14,839 bases of DNA. Origin: Isohypsibius dastychi. Its lineage: Eukaryota; Tardigrada; Eutardigrada; Parachela; Isohypsibiidae. The notes under the pieces were generated by a model that was given only the letters and a program-made list of their open reading frames with translations, was not told the DNA's origin and did not search any database. A program made the translations under genes and the position numbers. The stretch lies in the NCBI GenBank assembly GCA_034696485.1, contig JAQIWT010000814.1, forward strand, positions 1-14,839, read 5' to 3'. Shown one piece after another: positions 1-8,687 of the stretch; position 1 is the stretch's first letter; each line of letters begins with the position of its first letter.

Positions 1-172
1 TGTTCCCTCGAGTGGCCACTGGTGATTTAAATCACCACTCAAAAAACCATACTTGTAAATGAGCCAATTTTTTGAAAATAAATACATGATCAAGATGAAT
101 TATTTTAAGGTAGCCCAGAAAATTTCAGAGAAATCGGGCCATTTTGAAGGGTACCGGCCACTAATGGGTTAA
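1..172. mobile_element. right end of a piggyBac-like short inverted-repeat element (partial)
   Basis: The segment ends in GGGTTAA at 166-172. Read on the other strand this is TTAACCC followed by ATTAGTGGCC. TTAA is the target site of piggyBac transposons, and their inverted repeats commonly begin CCC next to it. The interior contains GGCCACT twice in opposite senses and an 18-bp palindrome at 20-37. There is no coding capacity, so it would be a non-autonomous copy. The left end lies outside the window, so neither the matching inverted repeat nor the second TTAA can be checked. The assignment rests on the terminal motif only. Confidence 0.35.
20..37. repeat. perfect 18-bp palindrome
   Basis: TGGTGATTT is followed directly by its reverse complement AAATCACCA. 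The flanks GAGTGG (10-15) and CCACTC (35-40) add an alternative pairing. It could form a cruciform or hairpin inside the putative element at 1-172. Confidence 0.7.
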
Positions 173-577
173 TATCTTGCATGCCGAGGTGTTACGTCAG
201 GACTTGTTTTGTGTGATACCATGCACTAACCGGTGCCGTATAACGCCCAGATTGGCTCATTAACTTCTTTCCTGCTTTTTCTCTCTCGTTCATTAGCCAA
301 CTTCTGCGTTGAGCTGTGACTTGATCTGTCCCGTTGCCACTTGAGCAGCCTTGTTCTCATACCTACTCAAGGCCAACTTCCCATGCAGTTCAATACAAAT
401 CTATCTATCTGTTCGGATTTATTTCCTCTGTATCCCCCTTCTCACTTATACTTATTTGCCAGTTCTGTGTTCAGTCCATATGATGATCATGTCCTTCCGT
501 GTTCTTTTTGTCCTGCTCTCCACATGCCTGCTCTTTAAAAGCCTCTAATTAAACCCACTCGTCACAACTTGGGGGAC
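173..577. other. no gene seen
   Basis: About 400 bases without a supportable gene. Two overlapping short plus-strand frames near 341-548 read each other's sequence in different phases and have compositions typical of chance frames (pyrimidine-rich DNA read as Leu, Ser, Phe and Pro). The right edge is a G-rich stretch, ACTTGGGGGAC, abutting the TG end of the repeat at 578. It could be a polypurine tract. Confidence 0.5.
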
Positions 578-882
578 TGTTAAGAATACAAGGTTCGAGT
601 TGCATCCGTAATAAGTCGTATCCTCAAATTACTAAAGGTCAGTTGGGGTTGCCTGAGCCCGACGCGAATGAACTCTCAACACTGAATTCAGAAATGACCG
701 GAAGCGAAGCACCGCACGTTTGACCTCACAATAAGCATAAATCCAATAAATCCCAAATCCGATCATGATGGAAGGTGAATTGAGAACACTCAGACAGCGG
801 CTTATATAGGCCGTAAAAAAATGTCAAAAATTTATAACCCAGATACGAATTACCGTAACCCGTAATGACGTCGGTTGTTACA
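578..882. repeat. LTR-like sequence, solo or flanking, orientation uncertain
   Basis: A 305-bp block starts TGTTAAG and ends TTGTTACA, giving the TG...CA ends and short inverted termini (TGTTAA/TGTAACA) of an LTR. A near-palindromic TATA region at 802-813 reads TATATAAG on the minus strand and TTATATAGG on the plus strand. AATAAA occurs on the plus strand near 747. Outside the right end the minus strand reads CAAGGCGGGTAG, which resembles a polypurine tract and would make this a 3' LTR of a minus-strand element. Outside the left end ACTTGGGGGAC could play the same role for a plus-strand element. No primer-binding site starting with TGG is seen on either side, and no perfect target duplication flanks it. 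A second copy was not found in the window. Confidence 0.5.
802..813 (-). promoter_or_regulatory. candidate TATA box inside the LTR-like block
   Basis: The minus strand reads CCTATATAAGCC, a good match to the metazoan TATA consensus. It lies about 75 bases from the presumed TG start on that strand, a reasonable place for an LTR promoter. The same bases read TTATATAGG on the plus strand, so direction is not certain. Confidence 0.4.
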
Positions 883-1123
883 CTACCCGCCTTGAGGTTC
901 AAAAAAAACGCAATGTTTTTTGCGACTTTAAAATAGAATGAATTAACTAAAAGAAACAGGCAAACACTCCTTTGGCAGTTTTTTCAGTTATGCTCCATTT
1001 TGAGGTAGTTGATGTTCATAACGGTCGATGTTTCAGCGGGCATCTTTTGAATCGCCACTTGCTCCTACAACAGACAGGTATGCTCCTCTATGTGTTTCCC
1101 AATCCGCTCCTGTGTCTGTTCTG

Positions 1124-1750
1124 TCATCTCCTCCGATGATTCCAATGAACTTTCGGAATACTCGCGTTCAGGTGAACTGATCTCTCGCTTCCCTTTTGAT
1201 CGTTTTCGAGGAGGCTCCTTTGCAATTTCCCCCGCTCAGAATCAGACGATACATCCTTGTGATTTGACATTTTTCCAGACGTTGAGAATGACTTGTCTTT
1301 GTTCGAAAATATGACTGAGGCTGAACCAGCCGTGTCGCTTGAAGGTTGATACAAATATGTATCTCGTCCATTTCTTTTTTGTGGATTCACTGATAAGACC
1401 TTACGGATTCTCTGATTGTCCTCCCATGTTGCGCTATGTACGTGGATAAAGTTTGGAGCTTCATATTTCTGCACTGAGCTTCGATGACTGAGCTGTATCG
1501 CTTCATGAAAAGAGTTTCGGTGTTCCACTTCTCTTTTCACTCGGATAGCAAACAACGCAACTCTGTACACCATGTAAATTCCGAATAAGCATAGCGTGAT
1601 TAAGGCGAGAGTAAACGCAATAACTTTAAATCGGTACATCGCAGTAAGTCTCCTTCCGATTCTCGCAAAGTCGTCCTCGTACGTGCCGTAGCCATCGTTG
1701 TATAATTTCGTTGAAATCATTCGATTTGAATGATAGTTATTTCCAACCAA
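1124..1750 (-). CDS. hypothetical single-pass membrane protein frame, possibly a fragment
   Basis: This is a 208-codon open frame. Its first ATG is ten codons in (near 1720); upstream the frame remains open for about 30 more codons. Residues 41-69 form one clear hydrophobic membrane segment rich in Ile, Leu, Phe and Ala. An Arg-rich stretch (IGRR) and an acidic patch (YEDDFAR) precede it, and basic residues (RVKREVEHRN) follow, so the roughly 140-residue tail is probably cytoplasmic. That tail is rich in Ser, Lys, Arg and Glu and shows no domain I recognise. It ends NHRRR and then TGA. The frame lies about 240 bases upstream (on its own strand) of the LTR-like block, which would be the position of an env or accessory gene if that block is a minus-strand 3' LTR. 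It could equally be the last exon of a host membrane protein. Decayed coding-looking frames continue upstream to about 2390. Confidence 0.45.
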   Translation of the reverse strand: MVGNNYHSNRMISTKLYNDGYGTYEDDFARIGRRLTAMYRFKVIAFTLALITLCLFGIYMVYRVALFAIRVKREVEHRNSFHEAIQLSHRSSVQKYEAPNFIHVHSATWEDNQRIRKVLSVNPQKRNGRDTYLYQPSSDTAGSASVIFSNKDKSFSTSGKMSNHKDVSSDSERGKLQRSLLENDQKGSERSVHLNASIPKVHWNHRRR

Positions 1751-2390
1751 TCTGTATTGCCCAGAATATTTCCTGATGACACAAAGTGCGTCATAACGTC
1801 CGCCTCGTCTTCAAATCTGATGGTTAAATGTAAATGTCAGGCTTCGTTGTTCGTATCCCTACTTTTCCAAGTCAGATTTCCACTGGTAAACATTTCTCCG
1901 TCTAGAACAATGAATGGAAAGTCATTTGCACAGCTGAATCTAGTCAACTGCCTGCCGTCCGCACTAAATCTCTTTTCGCCAGCTCGTAATTTTGGATGAC
2001 TACAAGTTTTGTAGTTCGTCTCGAAATAAATCCGTCAACCGAGAGGTCTACAAACCTCCTTGTCGTCCGTTTTCGATTCTTGCACCGGATGTTCTTCCTT
2101 ACTTTACGTTGTTGAGTGACATTCTTAGATTCAAGTCAGCGGGAAGGATTTTCAATAAAAATGCCTTTACTACATCGGGTCCACCCATCCAATTTAAGTT
2201 GCAGTCGTTGAGAAATTCGATGGCTAGTCTTCAAGTTGTAATCACATCTTCCGAAGGAAATGTCAAATCGACACTTGCGTCTACTGAGTCCATGAACCGA
2301 CCAAATATGGCATCTGAATTTAAACTCACCCTTAGATGCCGCTACTGTGGTAAGAAAAACCATGTCGCTGAATATTTTCGCAAATGCGAT
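1751..2390 (-). pseudogene. decayed upstream coding of the membrane-protein frame (unrecognised)
   Basis: Two successive minus-strand frames look protein-like but are broken. From about 2100 down to 1735 one frame is open except for three TGA codons. It contains KTCSHPKLRAGEKRF and then LTRFSCANDF with GNLTW, loosely recalling a sushi (CCP) repeat that has lost later cysteines. From about 2310 to 2099 another frame contains CNLNWMGGPDVVKAFLLK and one internal TGA before TAA. Composition (Asp, Glu, Leu and Arg balanced) is more protein-like than the opposite strand. No family is assigned. It may be the ectodomain of the membrane protein at 1124-1750 or an old retroelement gene. Confidence 0.25.
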
Positions 2391-2426
2391 AAAATGGTAC
2401 GCACACGCTCGATATTGACTCGCTGA
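1968..2426 (+). pseudogene. gag-like frame with a degenerate zinc knuckle (conflicts with minus-strand reading)
   Basis: This plus-strand frame is open for 152 codons to a TGA at 2424. Near its end, at 2337-2387, it reads C-R-Y-C-G-K-K-N-H-V-A-E-Y-F. That is the C-x2-C-x4-H part of a retroviral-type CCHC nucleocapsid knuckle, with Phe where the last Cys belongs. The following KCDKMVRTR is basic, as in nucleocapsid tails. If real it would be the end of a gag about 1.5 kb downstream of the LTR-like block, a normal distance. Against it, the rest of the frame is Ser/Thr-rich and lacks recognisable gag features, and the opposite strand has an equally protein-like reading. The two cannot both be functional. 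Confidence 0.3.
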
Positions 2427-3346
2427 TATTCACCAGTTCCGTCGATTTAGCTTCATGAATTTCATTCAGAGAAAAAATTCTGAAAAAAGCTTAGTTTTGT
2501 GCCTTTGTCATCAATATAATTGCTTCTCCATATAGCAGTTCTTCAGTCTGACAGCCCAAATGTCAAATTCATAGTATTGCTTCTCAATATGTGAATACAA
2601 TTTCCATTTGATCTCTGGTTAATATGCTAGCTTTTGTTGGCAATGTTATTCCTGTTCAATCAGTCGATTATTGTGCAATTGAACTTACTTGTTGTGCTCA
2701 ATAATTCCTCCACTACGGTTTCTTATTGTGAAGCTGGATATTGTCTGATTTAATGCATCCATTCAGATTGACTCATTACTCACGTTGTTTCTCTTGATTC
2801 CGTTCGTCCGTGGTTATTGTTGTTTAAATTCACTAGACAAATAATTTGAACCACGCTTCCCGTTGGTTCATCCTGAATTTTTGAGATTGATTTTGTGGAC
2901 GTATGACCGGGCCAGCCACTCGAATCACGTCGTAGTCAACTGGACTTGGTGAGTCCAGCTCTGCAGCGTGCCCGGAAATACATTCTTGGTTGATTATCTA
3001 TGCTGTCGTTGCAGCGGAAAAGCGAAAAATTTTTCAAAAGAAATGGTCGAGCACATTTTATCCATTTCTCCCACTTACTTTCTTTTTTCATTTCATTCAA
3101 TTTTCTGATTTATTAACAATTCGTAGTTCTGAAGGTAGATCCTGCTCGAAGTCTTGCTCGGTTTATGGTTTGATGGTGCTCGATTTTTTTTCGTCTACCG
3201 CTGTGAGGCTCGCCAAGGCTGATTGGCGTTACATCACCCAGAATTGACCTGCTCATGCAGCACTTACGTATCACTTTGTAAAGTTGTTATGCAATGTTGT
3301 CTTAGTAATCACTCTCTTCATTCATTGTATGCCAACTTGGGTTATG
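2427..3346. other. no gene seen; AT-rich, stop-dense in all frames
   Basis: No frame here looks coding. A small inverted repeat, CTGGACT/AGTCCAG with a five-base loop, lies at about 2939-2957. The 85-codon plus frame at 2990-3247 contains the splice-like or G-rich surroundings of chance DNA and no motif. Confidence 0.5.
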
Positions 3347-3377
3347 TTGGCAGTACTTCTCTGAGAAGGACTGCCAA
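3347..3377. repeat. 31-base near-perfect palindrome (hairpin)
   Basis: TTGGCAGT-A-CTTCTC pairs with GAGAAG-G-ACTGCCAA around a single central T at 3362. It has 14 pairs and one A/G mismatch. The tiny loop means it would form as a cruciform or be extruded in single-stranded DNA. No run of T follows, so it is not a bacterial-type terminator. It sits about 40 bases before the long G tract. Confidence 0.75.
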
Positions 3378-3414
3378 ACTATTCTCTATATATAATGCTC
3401 TTGTCTGTATATGT

Positions 3415-3444
3415 GGGGGGAGGGGGGGGGGGGGGGGGGGAGGG
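3415..3444 (+). repeat. long poly-G tract
   Basis: A run of G interrupted by two A residues (6 G, A, 19 G, A, 3 G). It is potentially G-quadruplex forming, and its length is unreliable in any assembly. Confidence 0.9.
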
Positions 3445-3558
3445 TAAGCTGTCACCCGTCTCATCAAACTGCGAAGCCTGGTAAAAATCTCGCACCACTT
3501 TGTGAGAATAAATTTAATTTCACAACGTTCAATTCCTTATAAACGGGAGAAGATGTTA

Positions 3559-4197
3559 CCTGAGTGACTTTGAGATTACATTTAGGTATCCAATTTTAGA
3601 AGCGAAAGCCTTACGAGCGGGAGAAGTCCATGCGAAAAAAAGTGAAGAGCAGAAACCTGCAAATGCCCCAAAAAAGGGAGAAGGTCATGCCCTGGCATCT
3701 CATGCTAATTCAGAAGTAATTCACAGAAAAACGTTGTGAAACGTGGAGGCTCCTTCGCTTATCCAAACGCGTCCAGATAAGAAGACATGATCAGAACACG
3801 TGTTGGTAAAATTAATCGCTCATTCATACCCACATTCACTCATTGAATCATTCGTCCAAATAATCTGCCAATGTTTCACTTCTTCCAGACTTTTTGGAGC
3901 CAGGTTGTGACCTCAACTTACAATGGCCAAGATTTCGTCGTGAATGGTGCCGATGAAGCTGGTTTTGCCACATTCTGCGAGAGCAGATGGTCAATGGCAC
4001 ACGATCACCTTGATCACTGAGTACGTTGGCTGAAGCCAGTAACCACGCGAAAATACAGCGTCCGGTCAAAAAAGTACAGTGCCATACCGCAAGAGGTCAG
4101 CACCAATTTTTTCTCGCTTGACCAGCATACGATTCTCGATATTAAACATTTCGGTGATAAGGCCTATTATGTACCAGCAAAATATGTTTTGAATAAT
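3559..4197 (-). pseudogene. 213-codon minus-strand frame broken only by TGA (unrecognised)
   Basis: Between TAA at 4198-4200 and TAA at 3556-3558 this frame has seven TGA codons and no TAA or TAG. It contains ALAECGKTSFIGTIHDEILA, which looks like a partial Walker A (GKTS) without the first glycine. Later come GHNLAPKSLEEVKHW and a Phe/Ala-rich hydrophobic stretch. An alternative reading treats GTGATC...TCGCAG (about 34 bases over the GKTS upstream region) as a tiny intron. No family is recognised. It may be a decayed gene, a frame read with TGA as sense, or a chance frame, because TGA is the commonest stop triplet in this DNA. Confidence 0.2.
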
Positions 4198-5465
4198 TTA
4201 AAAAGAAGAGTTGGTGGAATTTCTAGAAGTAACACATCTTCGAACTCCTGTTTGGAGTCGTTTTTGGTTGAGGGGCTTCGGAGAAGTTTTCCAAGAACTT
4301 TGAACTCCTAGAAAATATATCAAAGAATTGAGAAACACTGAACCAGAAAAGTGGTGAATGCAATGTAGCGTTGAGTGTCGAACATCGCGGTAGAAGAGAG
4401 ATCCTGATTTGCATTTCCGTGTTTATCAGTTTTTTGGCCATTGATTGCGTCCATGATTGTGTTGCTGTTTCAAAATTCTATGAGGGCAGACAATTCTGCT
4501 AGTGCGGCAGAAAAGCCATTTTGACAGGTCTCGTAAACTGAGAGTCCTTTTTCGCCATATTTATTCAAATCGATGTCGAACATCGGAGCCATATGAACTG
4601 GTGGATATATGATATATATATATTTTCAAGAACTCCTTTTCATCAACCATGCTTATCCATTCACCAACGGCATACTTAACACTGCGGCTTTCAGTCCCAG
4701 ATTTGATCATCCCTTGCTATGATAACTTTCTAACAATTCAAGAATGTTTAAGACGTTCAATCAATTGATGAATCTTTTGACACGGCTGTTTGAAGAGTAG
4801 AATCGGTGAGCTTGTGAAACCAATCGGTCTAATGTTCAATAAGAAAAGGCCTTGACAACCGGCTTCCTCTGACTACTCCAAGTTACAAGCCCATTATTTT
4901 CCATGAGAATACCACCAGTCCAAACCAGAAGTGCGAAGGAAGCTTCGGAAAGATTTGAAAAAATGCAGCCGAACCGAACTGAAAAACACTCGCGTAAGTG
5001 TTCGTTGCTATGGTATGATATCGGGTCACATAACCTCGTAAGAACATTTCATTCAAGAACGTGCTGGAATGTGACATGAGCAAGGTCAGTGATAATGCAG
5101 AAGGAAAAAATTACGTGACCTACAGTTTCTCGAAGCCGATTGTCTCCAAATGATAGCGTCGATTCATGGGTTGCGCGGAGTTTGTTGGTTCGCTGGACGA
5201 TGGTGAGTGATATCGATGACAAAATGCTGTGAACTGCATCATCTCTGTAAATGAGCATACGATCAGCACCACGGGATCAGTGCCTCTGCAACTCATGACC
5301 TAGGATCAGACCATTATCATACCCTTCGGTGCAATCACTGAAAATGTGCAGATTTTGATCGCGGTGTATAAAATATCAAGACAGTCTTAACAATCCCCGC
5401 AAACTTGCTCGTAGTCGTGCATCTGCGAATTTTTGTCGAGGTTCAAAAGGAATAAAAGACTCGTC
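4170..5465 (-). pseudogene. 432-codon minus-strand frame with nine TGA, one TAA, one TAG (unrecognised)
   Basis: A single reading phase runs from TAG (5466-5468) to TAA-TAG (4164-4169). It has internal TGA nine times but TAA and TAG only once each. Protein-like stretches include FEPRQKFADARLRASLRG, FSDCTEGYDNGLILGHEL, LIYRDDAVHSIL, NNGLVTWSSQRKPVV, RFYSSNSRVKRFIN and MAPMFDIDLNKYGEKGL. The GLVTWSSQ stretch superficially recalls Copia RNase H, but the residues around it do not fit. Possible introns exist: GTAGGT...TTCCAG, 60 bases, at 5075-5134, and one ending TTTTCTAG near 4310. A TA microsatellite at 4604-4622 interrupts it. No function is assigned. Confidence 0.25.
4604..4622. repeat. TA dinucleotide microsatellite
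   Basis: Repeated TA units (GATATATGATATATATATATT). Length variation here would shift any frame crossing it. Confidence 0.8.
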
Positions 5466-5635
5466 CTACTCCGAAGTATTATCGGCAAAGCTGGCTCAAC
5501 GAACCACTCGTCACCTTCATCATGGACAGCGCCGATGAGGACGCCGCCAACGCCAACAAAATCTTCCTCTCTTATCGTCCAGAACCCACTCACACCAACA
5601 TCAATTTCTGATTAAACCCAGAAACATAGTTATGG
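5387..5635 (-). CDS. short minus-strand frame, unrecognised
   Basis: An open frame of about 75 codons ends with TAA at 5387. It contains SGFWTIREEDFVGVGGVLIG and DEGDEWFVEPALPIILRS, a mix of acidic and aliphatic residues that looks protein-like. It overlaps the top of the 4170-5465 frame in a different phase; a frameshift between the two is possible. There is no motif, no convincing start context and no recognised family. Confidence 0.2.
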
Positions 5636-5649
5636 CGTGAATCTATATC

Positions 5650-6068
5650 TCAATGATGTTTCATCACAAGTTTAAAACAACATGCTTACACAGTTGAAGA
5701 CGACCTTTCGCTCACATGGTGATGTGTCAGAGATCTCCGAGATCGCAGCTGTTCATAGAACGGCAGATGGGCTCTCTTTAAATATTGTGAAGCGGTCGAC
5801 AAAGCGGTCAATGTCACGAATGAGGCACAAATTTTCGGCTTTTTTGTTTGCGTTATATCGAGTAGTTGGCGCTGGACAATTCAACAAGCCGTGCATCAAT
5901 GAGAGAGCAATGGGACCAGCAAAATGTTTCTGAATGATAATCCTGGGAAAATTGCCTGATATGCCTGACGAAATCACGCTCTTCCTCCGAAAACTCAAAC
6001 GGCGAGTCATCAAGGTGCTCGGCTCATTGGATCAAGTTTAACGATAATTTGTCAGTGGCATTCGAATC
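5650..6068 (-). pseudogene. two overlapping minus-strand frames, unrecognised
   Basis: One phase (from about 6068) reads NATDKLSLNLIQ, TGA, then EFSEEERDFVRHIRQFSQD and SLIDARLVELSSANYS before TAA. It is strongly helical and acidic. The next phase takes over near 5880 and reads RYNANKKAENLCLIRDIDRF and VDRFTIFKESPSAVL, then TGA, and continues for 26 codons to TAA near 5650. The switch would need one frameshift. The material looks like one old gene running right to left, but I do not recognise it. Confidence 0.22.
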
Positions 6069-6480
6069 AAAAAACTGCAGTAGCAGATACATCGGTCAAA
6101 GAAGTCCATCAATGCGATTGTGACTCCCGACGAGAGTGCGCCACACTCTAATCGCTGTTCAGTAGGTTTAGCGTCATACAAGAAGCACACCTTCTGAGTT
6201 CTGATGACTGTCAGACTATCGTTACTCATGACAGCTCCTCCATCGTTAAGCAGTGCGCAAAAATCACGGAAAATCGGAGGGTTGGAAATTCGTAATTAAG
6301 TTGTGGAAGGAACTTGCCGCTGCATTCAGAGATGAGTTTGCCTCTTCTATCTTGGTGATGATGCGTTCGTTGCATGCGGTGATGAGAGGGCGGTTTTTGT
6401 GTGTAGCACAAACGGCAACCAGCGATATGGACGGTTTGAAGGCAGTGTTTGCGAATCTTTGCTAGGTGTAATTTTTCAAA
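6041..6480 (-). pseudogene. frameshifted minus-strand coding fragment, unrecognised
   Basis: From about 6462 to 6277 one phase reads RFANTAFKPSISLVAVCATH, then ITACNERIITKIEEANSSLN, a likely coiled-coil or helix, up to a TGA. A second phase picks up near 6268 and stays open for 76 codons to TAA at 6041, with DFCALLNDGGAVMSNDSL, TQKVCFLYDAKPTEQRLE and a Cys-rich DRCICYCSF. The two phases join at PSDFP/RDF after a single shift, so one original protein is plausible. The opposite strand is also open (6253-6465) but reads as a Met/Arg/Ala-rich shadow. No known domain. Confidence 0.3.
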
Positions 6481-6729
6481 ATCGCTCAAAAAAATGTTTG
6501 TTGTGTACTTGCTTCTGACTCTTACGGATTCTTGTGTTCGGCTGCATTACAGAATCTTCAGCGGCGAAGAATTCGGATACATGCTAGCCCGACCAGTTTG
6601 TTGAGAAACTGAACGCAATATGTGAAGTGATGAAATCCTGTAAGTCATTTTGAATTCATTTTGCGTAACGACCAGCGCTATCAATCCATTCGCTCACAAG
6701 AACCGATCGGTTCAGTTTTACATAATTTA

Positions 6730-7620
6730 AATCAGTCTTGGTGAAGGATCGGGATCGTGATATTCATGTGAAGACCTGACTGAAAAGTCATGGTGGACCA
6801 CTTCAGTGGCTTGATCACGTTTTTTCATCCAAACAGAACCTTGAAAAAACGATGCATAAACCAAGCTCGCAAATCTCCTCAAAATATCACCCGGCAATAT
6901 TTGTGGTTTTCCTTTATTGGATTGCCCTTTGGCGTCTGAGGATAAAGTGGCATGTTTCGTCTTTGGTCCTCGCAGTCGATAATTTCACTGAATTACGAGT
7001 AAACTTGAACTCAAAATCCCTAGATCATCAAGGAGTGACACGCAACAGCAGCAATATCATTGATGAACGGAACCCTTACCTGCAGAATCAATTGATCTTT
7101 TTGGACTGCGAGTTCTTCAGCCCGGATTATTCATTTGATCGTGAATATGTAAACGCCGAGCCCGCGCTCACAAAATCTGATGGTACACTATTTTACGAAA
7201 ATTCTCAAAAAGTGCCAGACTAGAATTAGAACAGTGTTTATGCCAAACAGACTTCGAATCAATTCTTTGCCAGCGTGAATCCACAAATTGTTGCAGGGTG
7301 CGCTTCATACAGCTGATTGCAGTTGGCAATATATCGCCTTGACACGAACACCGCCTCATGCCCGGTGCATCTGGCGAACACCCCTTCATCACTGGAGTGC
7401 AACCAGACTCGTTTGCCAAATCGCCGATAAGTTTGACCTTAGATAGCGTTACGTTCAGTCAACGACAGATGTGCCAGACAGGAGCGGTCAAAGTTTGAAT
7501 ATCGGTGGAGCTGTCAACAATCGGAGCCAGCTGATTTGCAAAATAGGTGTCTCCGACCTGAACACTCTCTTCGTTGTAGCTGATGGAACACCAGAATGCC
7601 GTCCCCGGTAGGACCGCATT
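6730..7620 (-). pseudogene. 297-codon minus-strand frame broken only by TGA (unrecognised)
   Basis: Between TAA at 7621-7623 and TAA at 6727-6729 there are five TGA and no TAA or TAG. The first third reads AFWCSISYNEESVQVGDTYF, then a Cys-rich part (GCTPVMKGCSPDAPG, RRCSCQGDILP). A helical part, MKRTLQQFVDSRWQRIDSK, follows. The last third is Lys/Arg/Ser/Pro-rich and looks less protein-like. The cysteine spacing suggests a secreted or extracellular segment, but no family fits. It overlaps a plus-strand open frame at 6780-7223; only one can be real. Confidence 0.25.
6780..7223 (+). CDS. plus-strand hypothetical frame (alternative to the minus-strand reading)
   Basis: This frame is open for 147 codons from TGA at 6777 to TAG at 7221; the first ATG is at 6852. 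A hydrophobic segment with aromatic residues, AIFVVFLYWIALW, lies about 15-27 residues after that ATG and could be a signal anchor. The remainder (NLNSKSLDHQGVTRNSSN, FLDCEFFSPDYSFDREYV) is polar with possible N-glycosylation sites (NFT, NSS). Start context is unremarkable, and no splice signal clearly extends it. It is the longest standard-code frame in the 2.4-8.7 kb region, but it is antisense to a longer TGA-interrupted frame. No homology is recognised. Confidence 0.25.
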   Translation: MKSHGGPLQWLDHVFSSKQNLEKTMHKPSSQISSKYHPAIFVVFLYWIALWRLRIKWHVSSLVLAVDNFTELRVNLNSKSLDHQGVTRNSSNIIDERNPYLQNQLIFLDCEFFSPDYSFDREYVNAEPALTKSDGTLFYENSQKVPD

Positions 7621-8687
7621 TTATTGGTTCCAGGTCGATGACTTACAATGCGGCAAAATCAACTCGAAGAATCTCAAGAGACAAAGTCGTAGCAAGGTAC
7701 ATTGAAAGACCCTGCAACGGGGATGTCACAAAACAAAAGTGAAAAATTAACTTTTTGAAACTCGCTGAGTATAGAACCTTGGTATTCCTGGAGTATGAGC
7801 CTGTTTATTGTCAGCTTTGCGTTTCTTCTTGCTTGTGGCAATTTGATATAGAGCAGTTCAACCAAGTGTGGCACTGAATATAGCTACTCAAACCGGTGAA
7901 TCCAGCAGGATGCCATTACACTTCTCACAACGTTCATCATGTGCCTTCATGATGGAATCTACACCTTCGTAAACCAGACTATATGATACTAGAATCCTAG
8001 GACCACAGACCAGATTCAAACAACAAAATGATACGCGGCGGACAGAAACACCTCAGTAAAACAGCCAACACTGTAATGCGATCTTCGGTCAGCTTGCCAT
8101 AAAAGCATCATTGCATGGTCGATGTATTAGCCCAATCTGCTCTCCTTGATTTCCTTCAAGCTGATAAGAACAACACACTCGTTCCCGATATACCGCACAA
8201 TCTCCCATGACAAGCATCTTATTATAACCGAAGCTCTGCTTCTTACTTGTCGCAACCACTGCATCATGATTCGCGCCTTCAGATGCTCTGCTGCCGCTAT
8301 GCTTGAAGCTGACATAAAGAGGAGTGAACACATAAATTATGATAACCGCCTGGCACATCTTTCAGTCAGACCCACGACGAGGGAAAAGTGGTGATTGTAT
8401 CGTGGTCACTAACTGTACTTGTGACTAACTGTAATTGTAAACTGTTTTGTTAGTTTATTCTCAACTAAACACTCAATTCACAAAAGCGATGAGAAACATC
8501 GATTTTTGTTGACTGACAGAAGAAAAACATAGTCAATGTCCGGGAAAATGACCAAGAAGCCAACTGTTTATCAAACCTCCAAGAATACGCCAACTAGACT
8601 GGGATTCAGATCAAAAGAAGCAGAGAGCTGGTAACGTCTGGAGAAATGAAGAATATCGCAGCAGAGCTCAGGAAAAAGATGCTTCAA
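7621..8687. other. no convincing gene
   Basis: Short frames occur on both strands (minus 7674-7874; minus 8089-8358 and plus 8146-8394, mutually antisense) without motifs. A 16-base imperfect direct repeat (ACTAACTGTACTTGT then ACTAACTGTAATTGT) lies at 8407-8438. The RT fingers and palm expected upstream of the thumb at 8688 are not seen: there is no LPFG-like and no xxDD-like motif in the plus frames. Confidence 0.45.
8407..8438. repeat. 16-base tandem direct repeat, two mismatches
   Basis: CACTAACTGTACTTGT is followed immediately by GACTAACTGTAATTGT. Confidence 0.8.

Noticed and set aside
341-548. Two 65-codon plus frames as genes
   Set aside because: They overlap in different phases, are pyrimidine-rich and have no motif.
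2939-2957. Hairpin as part of a tRNA
   Set aside because: No acceptor, T-loop or anticodon arms can be built around it.
3920-3990. Walker A-like GKTS on the minus strand as an ATPase gene
   Set aside because: The first glycine is missing, no Walker B or other motif follows, and the frame is crossed by several TGA; an intron-like reading removes the motif.
4850-4910. Copia RNase H (GLVTWSSQ-like) on the minus strand
   Set aside because: The conserved TEAEY block and flanking sequence are absent, and no other Copia domains lie in order around it.
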